From positions 1 to 64,000 of the forward strand of contig SECN01000001.1 in the NCBI GenBank assembly GCA_004173515.1: a stretch of DNA of 64,000 nt. The letters run 5' to 3'. Below are positions 27,769-37,513 of this stretch, in pieces. The notes beneath the pieces were generated by a model, which was given only the letters and a program-made list of their open reading frames with translations, was not told where the DNA came from and did no database searches. How positions within the stretch are numbered: position 1 is the first letter of the stretch; each line of letters starts with the position of its first letter. The stretch is from Myxococcaceae bacterium (GTDB lineage Bacteria > Myxococcota > Myxococcia > Myxococcales > Myxococcaceae). The position numbers and the translations under genes are program-made.

Positions 27769-30351
27769 ATGCGGCGAATCCATGCGGTGCACCTGGCGGG
27801 AGCCCTGCTGCTGACCACGTTCGGCTGCGTGCTGGAGGAGCCGTCCTTCGAGGTGGCGCCGTCCGGCGGCGCGCGGCTGGTGGTCGCGCTGCCCCGTTCA
27901 CTGGATGCGGCGCGCGTGGCGGCGGTGACGTCCACGGCGACGAATGCCTCCGGCAAGGAGCGGTCGTCGACCCTGGATGCGGACGCGGACCTGTGGGTCG
28001 GCCAGGTGGATCCGGTGACGTCGGCGGGCGAAGGCGTGGGCCTGCGCGTGGATGCCCGGGATGCCACGGGCGCGGTGGTGGCCACGGTGGCGGTGTCGAC
28101 GCTGGAGCTGGCGCGGTACGGTGATGCGCTGGTGGTCGCGGTGCCGCAGCCGGAGCCCGCGGTCGGCCTGGCCCCGCGCATCGACGCGGTGGTGGCCTCG
28201 GCGTCGCGGGTGGTGCCAGGCCAGCGCGTGGAGCTGCGTGCGTGGGCGCGCGGCCGGGAGGCCGGGGAGGTGCTGGGCTACACGTGGATCGCGACCGGTG
28301 ATTCGCTCGAATGCCCGGAGGACTTCACGCAGCCCACGTGCACGTGGACGGTCCCCCAGGACGCCACGGAGCCGGACGTGGTGCTGGGGCTCACCGTCGT
28401 GGACATGCGAGGCGGCGCGTCCTCGCTCACCTTCCGGTTCGCGCTGGGGGCGGTGGGCGCGGTCGCTTCGAACGAGAGAGTCCAGTTCAACCGCTCCCCC
28501 GTCCTGGAAGCGGCCGGGGACACGCAGCAGGTGGGCGAGGGACAGCCGATCACCCTGGAGGCGAAGGCCACGGACGAGGACGGGGATGCGCTGACCTACT
28601 TCTGGTTCGCGAGCTGTGCGGGCACCTTCGAGGGCGGCTACACGTCCCGCGTGGTCTTCACCCCCACGCAGGAGCCCGCGGACTGTGGCTGCCAGGTGGA
28701 AGCCACGGCGCATGATGACTTCACGGGGGGAGACACGGAGGTCGTCGCGAAGCTGTGCGTGCGACGCAGCGAACCGCCGGTCCTCGCGACCACGTCGCAG
28801 TCCGCCCCGAGCGCCCGCGCGGGCGAGCGCGTGACGTTCACCGCGACGGCGACGGACCCCCGGGGCGAGCCGCTGAGCTTCACCTGGACGACGAGCGCGG
28901 GCGCGGTGGGCACGGCGGTGGGCGACGGCACGACGAGCACGGTGGACTGGACGGAGCTGTCCTGCCTGCCGACGGACGTGACGCCCACGGTGGAGGTGAC
29001 GGTGACGAACGCGTCGGGGTCGAGCGTGCGGCACACCTTCTCGGTGGAGTGGACGGACCGGCGCTGCGGCGCGCTGGCGGGAGCGTGCGCGTTCACGATG
29101 GCGCAGCAGCAGGTGACGCTGTCCACGGACTGCGTGACGCAGGGGCCGGTGTTCATCCCGGACGGCTTCACGTTCGACGGGGCGGAGCACACGGTGACGG
29201 CGGTGGAGGACGTGGAGGCGGGGGAGCACTTCCAGGGCGCCGTGCTGCGCAACCGGGGACCGGTGGCCAGCGTGCGCCACGTGACGGTGACGGCGCGGAA
29301 CCTGTCGGACGTGTGTGACGCGGGCGCGGCCCGGCTGCGCGGCATCTTCCTGGAGGGTGCGGGCGGCGTCATCGAGGACACGGTGGTGGCGGACCTGCAT
29401 CAGAAGGAGAACCTGAGCGGGTGCCAGGAGGGCATCGCCATCGAGGTGCGCAACGAGGCGGCCGGCGCCACCCCGGTGACGGTGGACGTGCGGCGCAACC
29501 GGCTGACGGGCTACCAGAAGGGGGGCGTGGTGGTGGCGGGGCAGGTGGTGGCGACGGTGGAGGACAACGTGATGGAGGGCGGCGGGCCGGTGGCCCACAT
29601 CGCGCGCAATGGCATCCAGGTGTCCTATGGGGCCTCGGGCCGGGTGGTGGACAACGAGGTGACGGGCCACGCCTACACGAAGAGCACGGACAGCGCTGCT
29701 GGCATCCTGGTGGTGGGCGGCTCGTATTACGGCGCGGGCCGGGCGCTGTGCCACGACCTGCTCATCCAGGGCAACGAGGTGACGGAGAACGACATCGGCA
29801 TCAACCTGTCGCAGGCGGAAGGGGGCTTCAGCGCGCCCGCCACCTCCCAGAACATCCAGGTGCTGGAGAACGAGCTGAGCAAGGGGGCGCTGACGAACCC
29901 GAGCTACCAGGCGGGCATCTTCGACAACGGGAGCGCGAATGTGCTCAGTCGCAACAAGATCAGCGGCGACGGCTACGACCCGGACGCGCATCCTTCCGTG
30001 ACGTTCGCCCTGGACGTGGTGACGGTGGGCGATGCCGACCAGGTCGCCTTCGCAACGCCGGCGAGGACGCTGGATGCGCAGGCCTGCTCCGAGGCGCTGG
30101 TGGTGCAGGGGCGCGACGCCGCCGGCAACCTGTCCTTGCTGGTGAATCCGACGGTGCTGTTGAGCGCCTCGGACGAAGGAGCCTCGTTCCACCTGCAACC
30201 GGATTGCTCGGATGCGGCGGTGACGTCGGTGGACCTGATGGGCCTCCAGCGCGAAGCCGTCTTCTATGTCCGCGCCGGAGCCTCGGGGGTGCTGACGGTC
30301 AAGGCGACGGGCGATGGCGTGAGCGCGGAGCAGGACCTCACCGTTCGCTGA
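27769..30351 (+). CDS. Lipoprotein with PKD-like domains and a beta-helix
   Basis: This 860-aa protein starts at ATG 27769 (MRRIHAVHLAGALLLTTFGC), a lipoprotein signal with its Cys at residue 20. Residues ~130-430 hold three Ig/PKD-like domains (for example ITLEAKATDEDGDALTYFWF). Residues ~450-760 form a right-handed parallel beta-helix with repeated N..V..N.ITG-like rungs (DNVMEGGG, DNEVTGHA, GNEVTEND, ENELSKG, RNKISGD). Such helices bind or cleave polysaccharides. No acidic catalytic cluster can be assigned with certainty. It probably sits on the outer surface. Confidence 0.7.
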   Translation: MRRIHAVHLAGALLLTTFGCVLEEPSFEVAPSGGARLVVALPRSLDAARVAAVTSTATNASGKERSSTLDADADLWVGQVDPVTSAGEGVGLRVDARDATGAVVATVAVSTLELARYGDALVVAVPQPEPAVGLAPRIDAVVASASRVVPGQRVELRAWARGREAGEVLGYTWIATGDSLECPEDFTQPTCTWTVPQDATEPDVVLGLTVVDMRGGASSLTFRFALGAVGAVASNERVQFNRSPVLEAAGDTQQVGEGQPITLEAKATDEDGDALTYFWFASCAGTFEGGYTSRVVFTPTQEPADCGCQVEATAHDDFTGGDTEVVAKLCVRRSEPPVLATTSQSAPSARAGERVTFTATATDPRGEPLSFTWTTSAGAVGTAVGDGTTSTVDWTELSCLPTDVTPTVEVTVTNASGSSVRHTFSVEWTDRRCGALAGACAFTMAQQQVTLSTDCVTQGPVFIPDGFTFDGAEHTVTAVEDVEAGEHFQGAVLRNRGPVASVRHVTVTARNLSDVCDAGAARLRGIFLEGAGGVIEDTVVADLHQKENLSGCQEGIAIEVRNEAAGATPVTVDVRRNRLTGYQKGGVVVAGQVVATVEDNVMEGGGPVAHIARNGIQVSYGASGRVVDNEVTGHAYTKSTDSAAGILVVGGSYYGAGRALCHDLLIQGNEVTENDIGINLSQAEGGFSAPATSQNIQVLENELSKGALTNPSYQAGIFDNGSANVLSRNKISGDGYDPDAHPSVTFALDVVTVGDADQVAFATPARTLDAQACSEALVVQGRDAAGNLSLLVNPTVLLSASDEGASFHLQPDCSDAAVTSVDLMGLQREAVFYVRAGASGVLTVKATGDGVSAEQDLTVR

Positions 30352-30374
30352 TCCGAAGCGCGCGGACCCGGGAC

Positions 30375-30399
30375 GCGGCGGCCTCGTTCCGGCCGCCGC
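30375..30399 (+). terminator. GC-rich hairpin after the beta-helix lipoprotein
   Basis: A perfect 9-bp stem (GCGGCGGCC and GGCCGCCGC) with loop TCGTTCC starts 24 bp after the stop at 30351. It has no T-run, so termination would be weak or factor-assisted. Confidence 0.4.
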
Positions 30400-30594
30400 T
30401 CCGAGATGCACGGACGCGGGAGCCCGTGGCGGCCCGGTGACCCCATCCGGCTCCTCGCCTGGACGGGCCGAGCGCGGCCACCCCATGCTCCGCGTGTGCG
30501 CGGTTTCGCTGGGTGAACGACCGGCGGTCCTTGAAGGGACGGGGCACCGCACATCGTGTTCGCCTCGGAAGGCACGGCGCGGTACACGGGGCGC

Positions 30595-32478
30595 GTGCAC
30601 GGACGGGCGGTCATCACCTGGGTGGGGCTCTGGCTCCTTCTTCTGCTTCCCTCCTGTCTGCCGCGCGCCGTGAAGCAGGGCGGGCCCGGTGGACCGGAGG
30701 ACGCGGCCCGCGCGTACCTGGAGGCGTGGGCGCGCAACGACCTGGGCGCGCAGCGACAGGCGCTCGTGGAGGTGCCCGCGGACTTCGACGCGCAGCACGC
30801 ACGCTGGAGACAGGGCCTGGGCGTCACGGCCTCGCGCTTCGAAGGGCTCCACCTCGAGTCCGAGGACGACCGTGTCGCGGTGGTGACCTTTCGCGGCGTG
30901 CACTCGCTGCGGGGGCTTGGTGACTGGGGGGTGGAGTCCAGGCTGCGCTTCGAGCGCAAGGGCAAGGGCTGGAGCCTGCGCTGGACGCCGGAGGTGTTCC
31001 ATCCAGAGGCACGCGCCGGAGACAGCTTCGGGCGCCTGAGGGCCTGGGGACCGCGAGCCGCGCTGCTCGACGCCAGTGGAGCGCCGCTCACCGCGCCCGG
31101 AGAAGTCATCAGCATTGGAGCCTATCCAGGCAGGGTGCGGGATGGCGCCGCCGTGGCCAGCGCGCTCCAGTCCCAGCTCGGGATGGACCCCGTGAGGATC
31201 CAGGCCGTCCTGAAGTCCGCGAGCGCCCAGCCCGAGCAGTTCGTCCCGTTCATCGACGTGCGCCCGGAGCGCTATCAGCAAATTCGCGCCGTGCTGGCGC
31301 CGGTGCCCGGCATCTTCTTTCGCAAGAAGACCGCGCGCCTCACCCCCTCGGAGGGCTTCGCCGCGCACACGCTGGGGCGCGTGGGCGATGCGACCGCGGA
31401 GGCGCTCAAGGTCCTGGGTCATCCCTATCAGGCGGGAGACGTGGTGGGCCTGTCGGGCCTGGAGCGGGCGCAGGAGAGGGCGTTGGCTGGAAGCCCGTCC
31501 GGAGAGGTGCGGTTGCTGCGCCGTTCGGGCGAGGCCGTGGTGCTGCATCGCTTCGAAGGCGCGCCGGGGACGCCGGTGCGCACCACGTTGAGAAGGGACG
31601 TGCAGGCCGCTGCGGAGGCGGCGCTCGCGGACGTCACGAGGCCGGCGGCGCTGGTCGCGGTGGACACGGCCACGGGCCAGATACTGGCGGTGGCCAGCCG
31701 TCCCCTGGGCGAGGCGCTGCACCGAGCGCTGACGGGGCGCTATCCCCCGGGCTCCACGTTCAAGGTCGTGACCGCCGAAGCGCTGTTCGCGAGCGGCCTG
31801 AAGCCAGACACCCGGGTCGACTGTCCCGTGGAGGTGACCGCGGGCCGCAGGCGCTTCCGCAACTTCGAAGCCGAGGCCTTCGGAGAGTCGACGCTCCGGT
31901 ACATGTTCGCGCTCTCGTGCAATACAGCATTCATCCAGCTCGCCGCGAGGTTGGGCGGCAATGCGCTGGAGGACGCGGCCCGGCGCTTCGGCTTCGGGGT
32001 CCGCTACGACGTGGGACTGCCCTCGCCCGGAGCTTCCTTTCCGGCGCCCGGGGACGATGCCGACCGAGCGGCGGCCGCGATGGGGCAGGGGCGCGTGCTG
32101 GCCACACCGCTGCACATGGCCACGGTCGCGGCGGCGGTGGACACCGGCGTCTGGCACGCCCCGAGCCTGCTGGCGGACGCGGAGGAAGGTCCGGAGGCGC
32201 GCTTGAGCGCGGGCACCCCGGTGGCGCTTCGCGACCTCATGCGCGCGGTGGTGACGGATGGAACGGCGAAGTCGGCGGTGGGCTTCCAGGGGCTCATGGG
32301 CAAGACGGGGACCGCGGAGTTCGGCACGGCGCTGCCGCCCGAAACCCACGCATGGTTCATCGGCCTGCGCGGAGGGATGGGCTTCGCGGTGTTCGTGGAG
32401 GGCGGGGGCGTAGGGGGCCGTGTCGCCGTTCCCATCGCGGCGCGCTTCCTCCAGACGCTGGATGCGACAGCGCGCTGA
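30595..32478 (+). CDS. MecA-like class B penicillin-binding transpeptidase lipoprotein
   Basis: With GTG 30595 the product is 627 aa; GTG 30556 would add 13 residues. An N-terminal hydrophobic stretch ends LLLPSC, a lipobox. Residues ~30-130 resemble the NTF2-like MecA N-terminal domain (EDAARAYLEAWARNDL). A non-penicillin-binding dimerisation domain follows, then the transpeptidase with SxxK at S387 (STFK), SxN at S441 (SCN) and KTG at K570 (KTGTAEFG). All catalytic motifs are intact. It would be a periplasmic D,D-transpeptidase, cross-linking peptidoglycan. MecA-like enzymes are often poorly inhibited by beta-lactams. No other cell-wall gene is adjacent. Confidence 0.85.
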   Translation: MHGRAVITWVGLWLLLLLPSCLPRAVKQGGPGGPEDAARAYLEAWARNDLGAQRQALVEVPADFDAQHARWRQGLGVTASRFEGLHLESEDDRVAVVTFRGVHSLRGLGDWGVESRLRFERKGKGWSLRWTPEVFHPEARAGDSFGRLRAWGPRAALLDASGAPLTAPGEVISIGAYPGRVRDGAAVASALQSQLGMDPVRIQAVLKSASAQPEQFVPFIDVRPERYQQIRAVLAPVPGIFFRKKTARLTPSEGFAAHTLGRVGDATAEALKVLGHPYQAGDVVGLSGLERAQERALAGSPSGEVRLLRRSGEAVVLHRFEGAPGTPVRTTLRRDVQAAAEAALADVTRPAALVAVDTATGQILAVASRPLGEALHRALTGRYPPGSTFKVVTAEALFASGLKPDTRVDCPVEVTAGRRRFRNFEAEAFGESTLRYMFALSCNTAFIQLAARLGGNALEDAARRFGFGVRYDVGLPSPGASFPAPGDDADRAAAAMGQGRVLATPLHMATVAAAVDTGVWHAPSLLADAEEGPEARLSAGTPVALRDLMRAVVTDGTAKSAVGFQGLMGKTGTAEFGTALPPETHAWFIGLRGGMGFAVFVEGGGVGGRVAVPIAARFLQTLDATAR

Positions 32479-32488
32479 AGCTCCCGTG

Positions 32489-33829
32489 TCAGGAGCGCTG
32501 GCGCTCGGCCTCGAGGAACAACTGGGTGAGCGAGTAATCCAGCAGTGCCTGGCGGGATTGCATGTAGCGCCGGGCGCGCAGGAAGGGAAGCCAGACACGG
32601 TTTCCGACCCGCACCTGGGACTCCTCCAGCTTCTTGCGAGGAATCCACTGTCCGCCCAACCGTCGCACCAGCACATGGCCCAGATAGGCCCCCACCGCGG
32701 GCGCCGTATGTTCGTCGATGTATTCCCGTAGATACCGCCTCGGAAAGTCCTCTCGCCAGAAGTAGAGGTCGAGGTCCGTAAGTGACCCGGGCATCGAATC
32801 GAAGATGGAGGGCACGGAGGTGTGCAGCACCACGATGAGCCCCTCGACGAGTTCGAGATATTGGTCGAGAACGAGGTCCGGGCCTTCCACGTCGCAGGGG
32901 AGGGCGGCACTGACTGGCAGCCATTCCTCTGGTTCGGGCGGTTGGTAGGCGTTGAACTCCGCGATCTTCCGCTGACGCTCGCCAAGGAGGACTTGATCCA
33001 CCACACCCTGGAGGAGCGGGGCCAGATCCGGGTGGAAGCGAGGCTCCACGGGAACGAGCGCCGCACTCCGCTCGCGCAGGGTCCGCAGCACGGTGGCTTC
33101 ATCGAGTTCAGGCCGCAGGTGAACCTGGATACGGGCCTGGGCCACTCGCGCCTCGTCGCTGGCGAAGTCGGCGGGCGTGGGGCGAGTCACGAGGAGGATC
33201 GAACCGTTGGGAAGTTCTTCCACCTTGTAGGCCGGAGTGGAGAGCATTCGCTCGCGGCCAACGCTTTCCACCAGCTTCGGACTGAAGACGTTCAGCCAGC
33301 CCACCTCATAGATCTTGTCGAACCCGTCTCTGCGCGCGGTTCTCTCATCACGACCGTAGTCGGGAGCGCCAGAAAGCTGGTCCTCGGCCAGACTGCTGGT
33401 CATGGCATGGGTGACGAGATGTCGTGACGCCCATTCACGGACCATCTCCACGAATCCCCGGCTGCGCTCCGCATTCGCGAAGAATGAAAGCGGCTGGAGC
33501 GAGACATAAATGTCCAGTCTGGGAGGGTGAGGTGGAAACCAGAGCAGAAGAGTCATGTCCAATGCGGGCCACTTCGTACGATGGAGGCCCACCATCGCAC
33601 CGTGTTCGTCGCGCGCTTCTTCCACCGCTTTCCAGAAAGCAGCGCGAGAATACTTTCTCCGCCGTCGACCCTTGACGATGTCCGGCATCCAATCTCCAGC
33701 GCAGGACTCGAGCGCTTGGAGGACCGGATCCAGGGTGTGTTCCAAGCTCGCCTCGGGGGCAAAGGTGCCTTCGAATGAAAGGCTGAGACGGTCCTCTACG
33801 GGCAGTTTGTGGAATTTAAGCGTCTTCAT
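32489..33829 (-). CDS. Immunity-like protein downstream of a putative nuclease lipoprotein
   Basis: This 446-aa protein lacks a signal peptide and appears to have two parts. Residues ~1-260 contain the pattern YEVGWLNVFSPKLVESVG and VEELPNGSILLVTRPT, reminiscent of type VI or Imm52-like immunity proteins. Residues ~300-446 form a second alpha/beta domain (AYLGHVLVRRLGGQWIP, ending TQLFLEAERQRS). The ATG overlaps the stop of the upstream lipoprotein in an ATGA. That coupling and the order toxin-then-immunity are the main arguments for an immunity role. Base composition here is visibly less GC-rich than in neighbouring genes, which suggests transfer. The exact family is not recognised. Confidence 0.5.
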   Translation of the reverse strand: MKTLKFHKLPVEDRLSLSFEGTFAPEASLEHTLDPVLQALESCAGDWMPDIVKGRRRRKYSRAAFWKAVEEARDEHGAMVGLHRTKWPALDMTLLLWFPPHPPRLDIYVSLQPLSFFANAERSRGFVEMVREWASRHLVTHAMTSSLAEDQLSGAPDYGRDERTARRDGFDKIYEVGWLNVFSPKLVESVGRERMLSTPAYKVEELPNGSILLVTRPTPADFASDEARVAQARIQVHLRPELDEATVLRTLRERSAALVPVEPRFHPDLAPLLQGVVDQVLLGERQRKIAEFNAYQPPEPEEWLPVSAALPCDVEGPDLVLDQYLELVEGLIVVLHTSVPSIFDSMPGSLTDLDLYFWREDFPRRYLREYIDEHTAPAVGAYLGHVLVRRLGGQWIPRKKLEESQVRVGNRVWLPFLRARRYMQSRQALLDYSLTQLFLEAERQRS

Positions 33830-35988
33830 TGAACTGACACCTCCACTCCCTTGACTTTGGACTCAGCGGATTTCATGGCGGGCTTCAGGAACTTCGCATT
33901 GCGAGGCTTCAAGTCGCCGCCCTCATAGATGAGGCGGACCCTCTGGACCCGTGCTTCCATTTCCAATCCGGGCCTGCGAATTTTCAGCGTCTCACCGTAA
34001 TACCTGAGCGCGAGCTTCGCGTCCCCGGTCATCTGCGTCGTCAGTTCTCCCAACTCCATTCGAGAGAGGTCACGGCTCTTGATGCTGAATGTCTCCACCC
34101 GGGGTGGTTGGCCAGCGGGTGGCTGGTTCTCAATCACGAGCAGGTCCGCGAACCGGAGATCCGCCTTCATCACGCCCACGTGCATCTCGATGCGGGGCTG
34201 GTTGAAGTCCTGGAGCCAGTGGCGCTGCGCCGGTGGAAGCGCCGCGTCCGCTTCCAGCAGGGAGAGCATGTTTCGCTCGAAGGCCAGACCCCGGGCGAAC
34301 TCGCCACGCATCCGCTGATAACCCCCGAACTTGAGGGGGCCCTTGACGGGCAGGTCCTCGCTGATCTCGACCAGCCTCCGCTCCCAGTACTTCACGTACT
34401 CGCTCCACATGAAGGAGCCCTGGAGGACGCCAGGGGGTGGAGCATCGAGGGCCGGCGCGTGTTGCTTCAGGTGCTCCACGTCCCGGGTCAGTCGCGCGCC
34501 CGTGTCCTCCAACTCGGCTTGGCGCAGCCGGGCCCGCAGCGCTTCCAGCGGATCACCCCCTGGCACTCGCGACAGGTCCGTCTTGCCGCCAGCGTGCTTC
34601 CCACCGCTGCTCCTCGTCGGAGCAGTATCTCGGGCCGCCTCCGTCAACAGGGCCTGCGCCCGGCCTGTGTTGCCCCCCGTCTCGTGCAGGGCCAGTGCCC
34701 CGGGCTCTCCCCATTCAGCGACCAGGAGCGCGCCCTCCCGGCTCTGCTGAAGGTAGCGGGACAGCCCTCCCAGTGCGTTCTCGCCAAGTCGCGCCTTCAG
34801 CGACTCCAGACGTGACACCACTGCCTGGAGTCGTGTGCCCTCTGGGGACGCGGCTTCTCGCAAGGCGCGCACGCTCTTGCCACTCGCGTACAGGCCCAGC
34901 ATCAGCGCGGCGGGTGCCAACTGCCGCGTGGCTTCTTCGTACTCGCCCTGGGCCAGGGACGCCGCGCCCTGAGCGGTTCCCGCCACCAGATGGTAGAAGC
35001 CCACGGGGACGCCGAAGGTGAGGTGGTCGAAGACACCCAGCGTCACGTTGCCAGGCGCCCAGGCCCCCAGGTATTGCGCCTGTTCCACCGCCTCGTACGC
35101 TGCCCGGTAGGGCGGTGGGAGCTGCTGGGCCTGATGGGCCAGCACCATGCCCAGGCCCTTGTTGACGACGTCGATGCTGCCGAGGGCGTCATCCGCGGCG
35201 CGCCCCAATCCCCGGCCAATGTCTCCGGCGCGGAAGTCGCGCTCGGGAAAGTCCGGGAGGGCCATGCCGCGCTGCCGCAATTCCTCACGGACGACCTCCA
35301 TGCGCCCCACAGTCGTTTTCAACTGCTTGTCATTGGCCAGGAGCCGCAGCACCTGGCGCAGCTCGTCGTCGAAGGTGGTGTGAAGGACGAAGAGGGCGAA
35401 CACTTCCGCTCGGGGAAGGCCGTACCGCTCGGTGGCGGTGACGAGGAAGTCGGCGCGCTTCTGCTGAAGGACCCTGGCGGCTTGCGCATCCATGGGACCC
35501 AGGGCCCCCAGGCGGACGGCATTCCAACCGGTGAGGGATTCCACCAACCGGGGCATGTCCACCGTGCGCTGGAGGGCGACGAAGGCGGTGGGGGACGTGC
35601 ACTCAAGGAAGGGCGCCAGGACCTCCTCATCCGAGTCCAGGTGGGGCCAGCCAGCGGGCCTCTCCCCGCATGGAACAGAGTCGGCTCCAACGACCTTGAG
35701 TGGCGCCATCTCCCCCCAGGCCGCGCCCCGTGACCGCGTCGGCGTGCGGCGGTACAGCAGCGGCCAGGGTTCGTCGGCGGTGTCGATGGAGGTCCCAGGC
35801 GCGGACGCCTCGGGTTGGCTCGTGGCAAGGGCGGTGTCCTCCAGCACATGCAGGGGCGTCTGGCGTGATGCGGATGCGAGGGCACCGCCATGCGATGGCC
35901 GCAGGGACAGCGACGCGCATCCCGTGGTGAGGAGGGCCGTAGCGAGCAGCAGGACCCACCCACGGTGCCGCTGGAGCTCAGCGCGCAT
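33826..35988 (-). CDS. Large lipoprotein with a possible nuclease-like C-terminus (toxin candidate)
   Basis: This 720-aa protein starts at ATG 35988 with a lipoprotein signal ending LLTTGC (Cys at residue ~24). The middle part is helical; residues ~250-400 include small-residue-rich stretches (GVPVGFYHLVAGTAQGAASLA). The C-terminal ~160 residues read GEFARGLAFERNMLSLLEADA, then RFADLLVIENQ and VETFSIKSRDL. This is an E...D...SxK layout that resembles PD-(D/E)xK nucleases. A lipoprotein with a C-terminal toxin domain and a coupled downstream gene is the design of Myxococcus SitA toxins, passed between cells by outer-membrane exchange. That link is inference. It overlaps the barrel gene by 11 bp and the next gene by 4 bp. 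Confidence 0.55.
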   Translation of the reverse strand: MRAELQRHRGWVLLLATALLTTGCASLSLRPSHGGALASASRQTPLHVLEDTALATSQPEASAPGTSIDTADEPWPLLYRRTPTRSRGAAWGEMAPLKVVGADSVPCGERPAGWPHLDSDEEVLAPFLECTSPTAFVALQRTVDMPRLVESLTGWNAVRLGALGPMDAQAARVLQQKRADFLVTATERYGLPRAEVFALFVLHTTFDDELRQVLRLLANDKQLKTTVGRMEVVREELRQRGMALPDFPERDFRAGDIGRGLGRAADDALGSIDVVNKGLGMVLAHQAQQLPPPYRAAYEAVEQAQYLGAWAPGNVTLGVFDHLTFGVPVGFYHLVAGTAQGAASLAQGEYEEATRQLAPAALMLGLYASGKSVRALREAASPEGTRLQAVVSRLESLKARLGENALGGLSRYLQQSREGALLVAEWGEPGALALHETGGNTGRAQALLTEAARDTAPTRSSGGKHAGGKTDLSRVPGGDPLEALRARLRQAELEDTGARLTRDVEHLKQHAPALDAPPPGVLQGSFMWSEYVKYWERRLVEISEDLPVKGPLKFGGYQRMRGEFARGLAFERNMLSLLEADAALPPAQRHWLQDFNQPRIEMHVGVMKADLRFADLLVIENQPPAGQPPRVETFSIKSRDLSRMELGELTTQMTGDAKLALRYYGETLKIRRPGLEMEARVQRVRLIYEGGDLKPRNAKFLKPAMKSAESKVKGVEVSVQ

Positions 35989-37330
35989 TGTCCACCCCCA
36001 TGCCGATGGAGGCGAAGCTGCCCGGGCGCAGCGTCCCCTGCTCCGTTGGAGAGAGCCGCGTACCGCCTTGCCCCATCGCGTACAGGCGCCCCCCAAGGAA
36101 CCGCCAGCGCACCTCTCCCGCAGTCAGGTAGCGCGCTCCCGGCTGACCCACGCCCACCACCACCGCTTGCAGGGCCACCTCGAGGTCGCGTTGGAAGAGC
36201 TGCACCGCCAGTCGCCCGTTCGCATCCACGCGGCCCCAACTGAAGGCTTCCACGCCCAGCATGAGGAGCAGGTGCCGCTGCACCACCTCGCCCAGGTGCA
36301 CCGCGTCCCATCCCAACAGCAGCTCACCGAAGACGGAGGAGCCCTGGGGAAAAGAGACCTCCGCCAATGGCAGCCCTGATGCGCCCGCTGCCTGGAAACG
36401 CGCCAGCTCGTAGTCCGGGCCGAAGTAGCCCTGCCGGAAGCCTCCATGCTGGCGGCGCACTTCCAGCCGTGCACGCAGGTCCAGCGTCGGTGACACCGCG
36501 TCGACTCCCGCGCCCGCCACCATGCCCCAGGCGCCACCTTCACCGGGGCGTCCTCCCCAACCGGCGAAGAGCTGCGCCTCGAAACCATCCGCCTTGTCCC
36601 GTCGCGCGACCAGCACCGCCGTGCCGTCCACGTGCGCCAGCGTCACCGACCGCGACGTGCCGTCCGTTCGCTGTCCGTCATGCACCACGGACAGTGCCAG
36701 CGCGTAGCGTCCAGGCCGTGCTGGCCGGCCGGAGAGGAGGTGCTGCACGTCCAGTGCGACTTCCGCGCCCATGAGATGGAGTCCCAGGACGTCGGAGGTG
36801 AAGCCTTCCAGGTAGACAGGCCCGGCGGTGGCGGTGAGCACGGCTCCGGCGGGATGTTGGTCCGGGTTGCCCTGGTTGGAGTAGTGACGCACCAGGTGCC
36901 CGGACAGCAGGCTGTAGCTGTCCATCGCGCCTGCCCACAGCGCGACGGGCGTCGCCTCGTTTCCCAGGCGGAGGAAGCGCACCCACTGCCCCCAGTCGGA
37001 CAGGGTGTCCCAGTCCTCCTTGCGGATCAGGCCCGCGTCCTTGTCCCCGTTCCACAACCTCCACCGCACCGGGGCACCCAGATTGAGGCCGAGCGTCGCT
37101 CCTCCATCCACCACCACGGTGGGCTCCAACTGCATGAAGCCTTCGTCCTCGCCCGTCCTCGAACGCAGCGTCAGCGCCAGGGCCTCCAGTCGCAGCAGGT
37201 AGGCCCACGGGCGAGGTTGAAGGAAGGTGCGCTCCTCTTCCAACGGCGATGCGTCCGGGAGGGTCTCCGCCCAGGCGAAGGCCGGCAGGAGCAGCCAAAG
37301 CCAGAGAGCCCGATTCCGCGCCATGTGCAT
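35978..37330 (-). CDS. Outer-membrane beta-barrel protein, first gene of the cassette
   Basis: A 450-aa protein starts at ATG 37330, four bases after GGGAGG; ATG 37324 is a close alternative. It has a signal peptide (MARNRALWLWLLLPAFAWAE) and then alternating beta-strand sequence with many Gly, Trp, Tyr and Leu (GATLGLNLGAPVRWRLWNG, FRQGYFGPDYELARFQ). The C-terminus, SFASIGMGVDNAR, does not have the classic terminal aromatic. It is a predicted outer-membrane barrel. The gene overlaps the downstream lipoprotein start by 11 bp, so all three genes of this operon are translationally linked. It could help export, anchor or receive the lipoprotein. Confidence 0.65.
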   Translation of the reverse strand: MHMARNRALWLWLLLPAFAWAETLPDASPLEEERTFLQPRPWAYLLRLEALALTLRSRTGEDEGFMQLEPTVVVDGGATLGLNLGAPVRWRLWNGDKDAGLIRKEDWDTLSDWGQWVRFLRLGNEATPVALWAGAMDSYSLLSGHLVRHYSNQGNPDQHPAGAVLTATAGPVYLEGFTSDVLGLHLMGAEVALDVQHLLSGRPARPGRYALALSVVHDGQRTDGTSRSVTLAHVDGTAVLVARRDKADGFEAQLFAGWGGRPGEGGAWGMVAGAGVDAVSPTLDLRARLEVRRQHGGFRQGYFGPDYELARFQAAGASGLPLAEVSFPQGSSVFGELLLGWDAVHLGEVVQRHLLLMLGVEAFSWGRVDANGRLAVQLFQRDLEVALQAVVVGVGQPGARYLTAGEVRWRFLGGRLYAMGQGGTRLSPTEQGTLRPGSFASIGMGVDNAR

Positions 37331-37513
37331 GCCGCCTCCCGTGAATGAAAGCCCAGCGATGCCGGAAGCAAAGGACACACGTCTGACGTTCGACCTGTCT
37401 GCGATGACGCGGTCCTGAAGGGCAGGGACTCCGTCCCCTCTGGCGGACAGCCTGTGAGCCCCAGGGGCCTGCCTCCTGGACGGACGCACTTCGGGCGCTA
37501 TGCTCCAGGTCCT

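Noticed and set aside
27898-33102. 1734-codon open frame on the minus strand
   Set aside because: It runs antisense to the beta-helix lipoprotein and the transpeptidase, both of which have signal peptides and conserved motifs. Composition is Arg/His/Gln-rich without structure.
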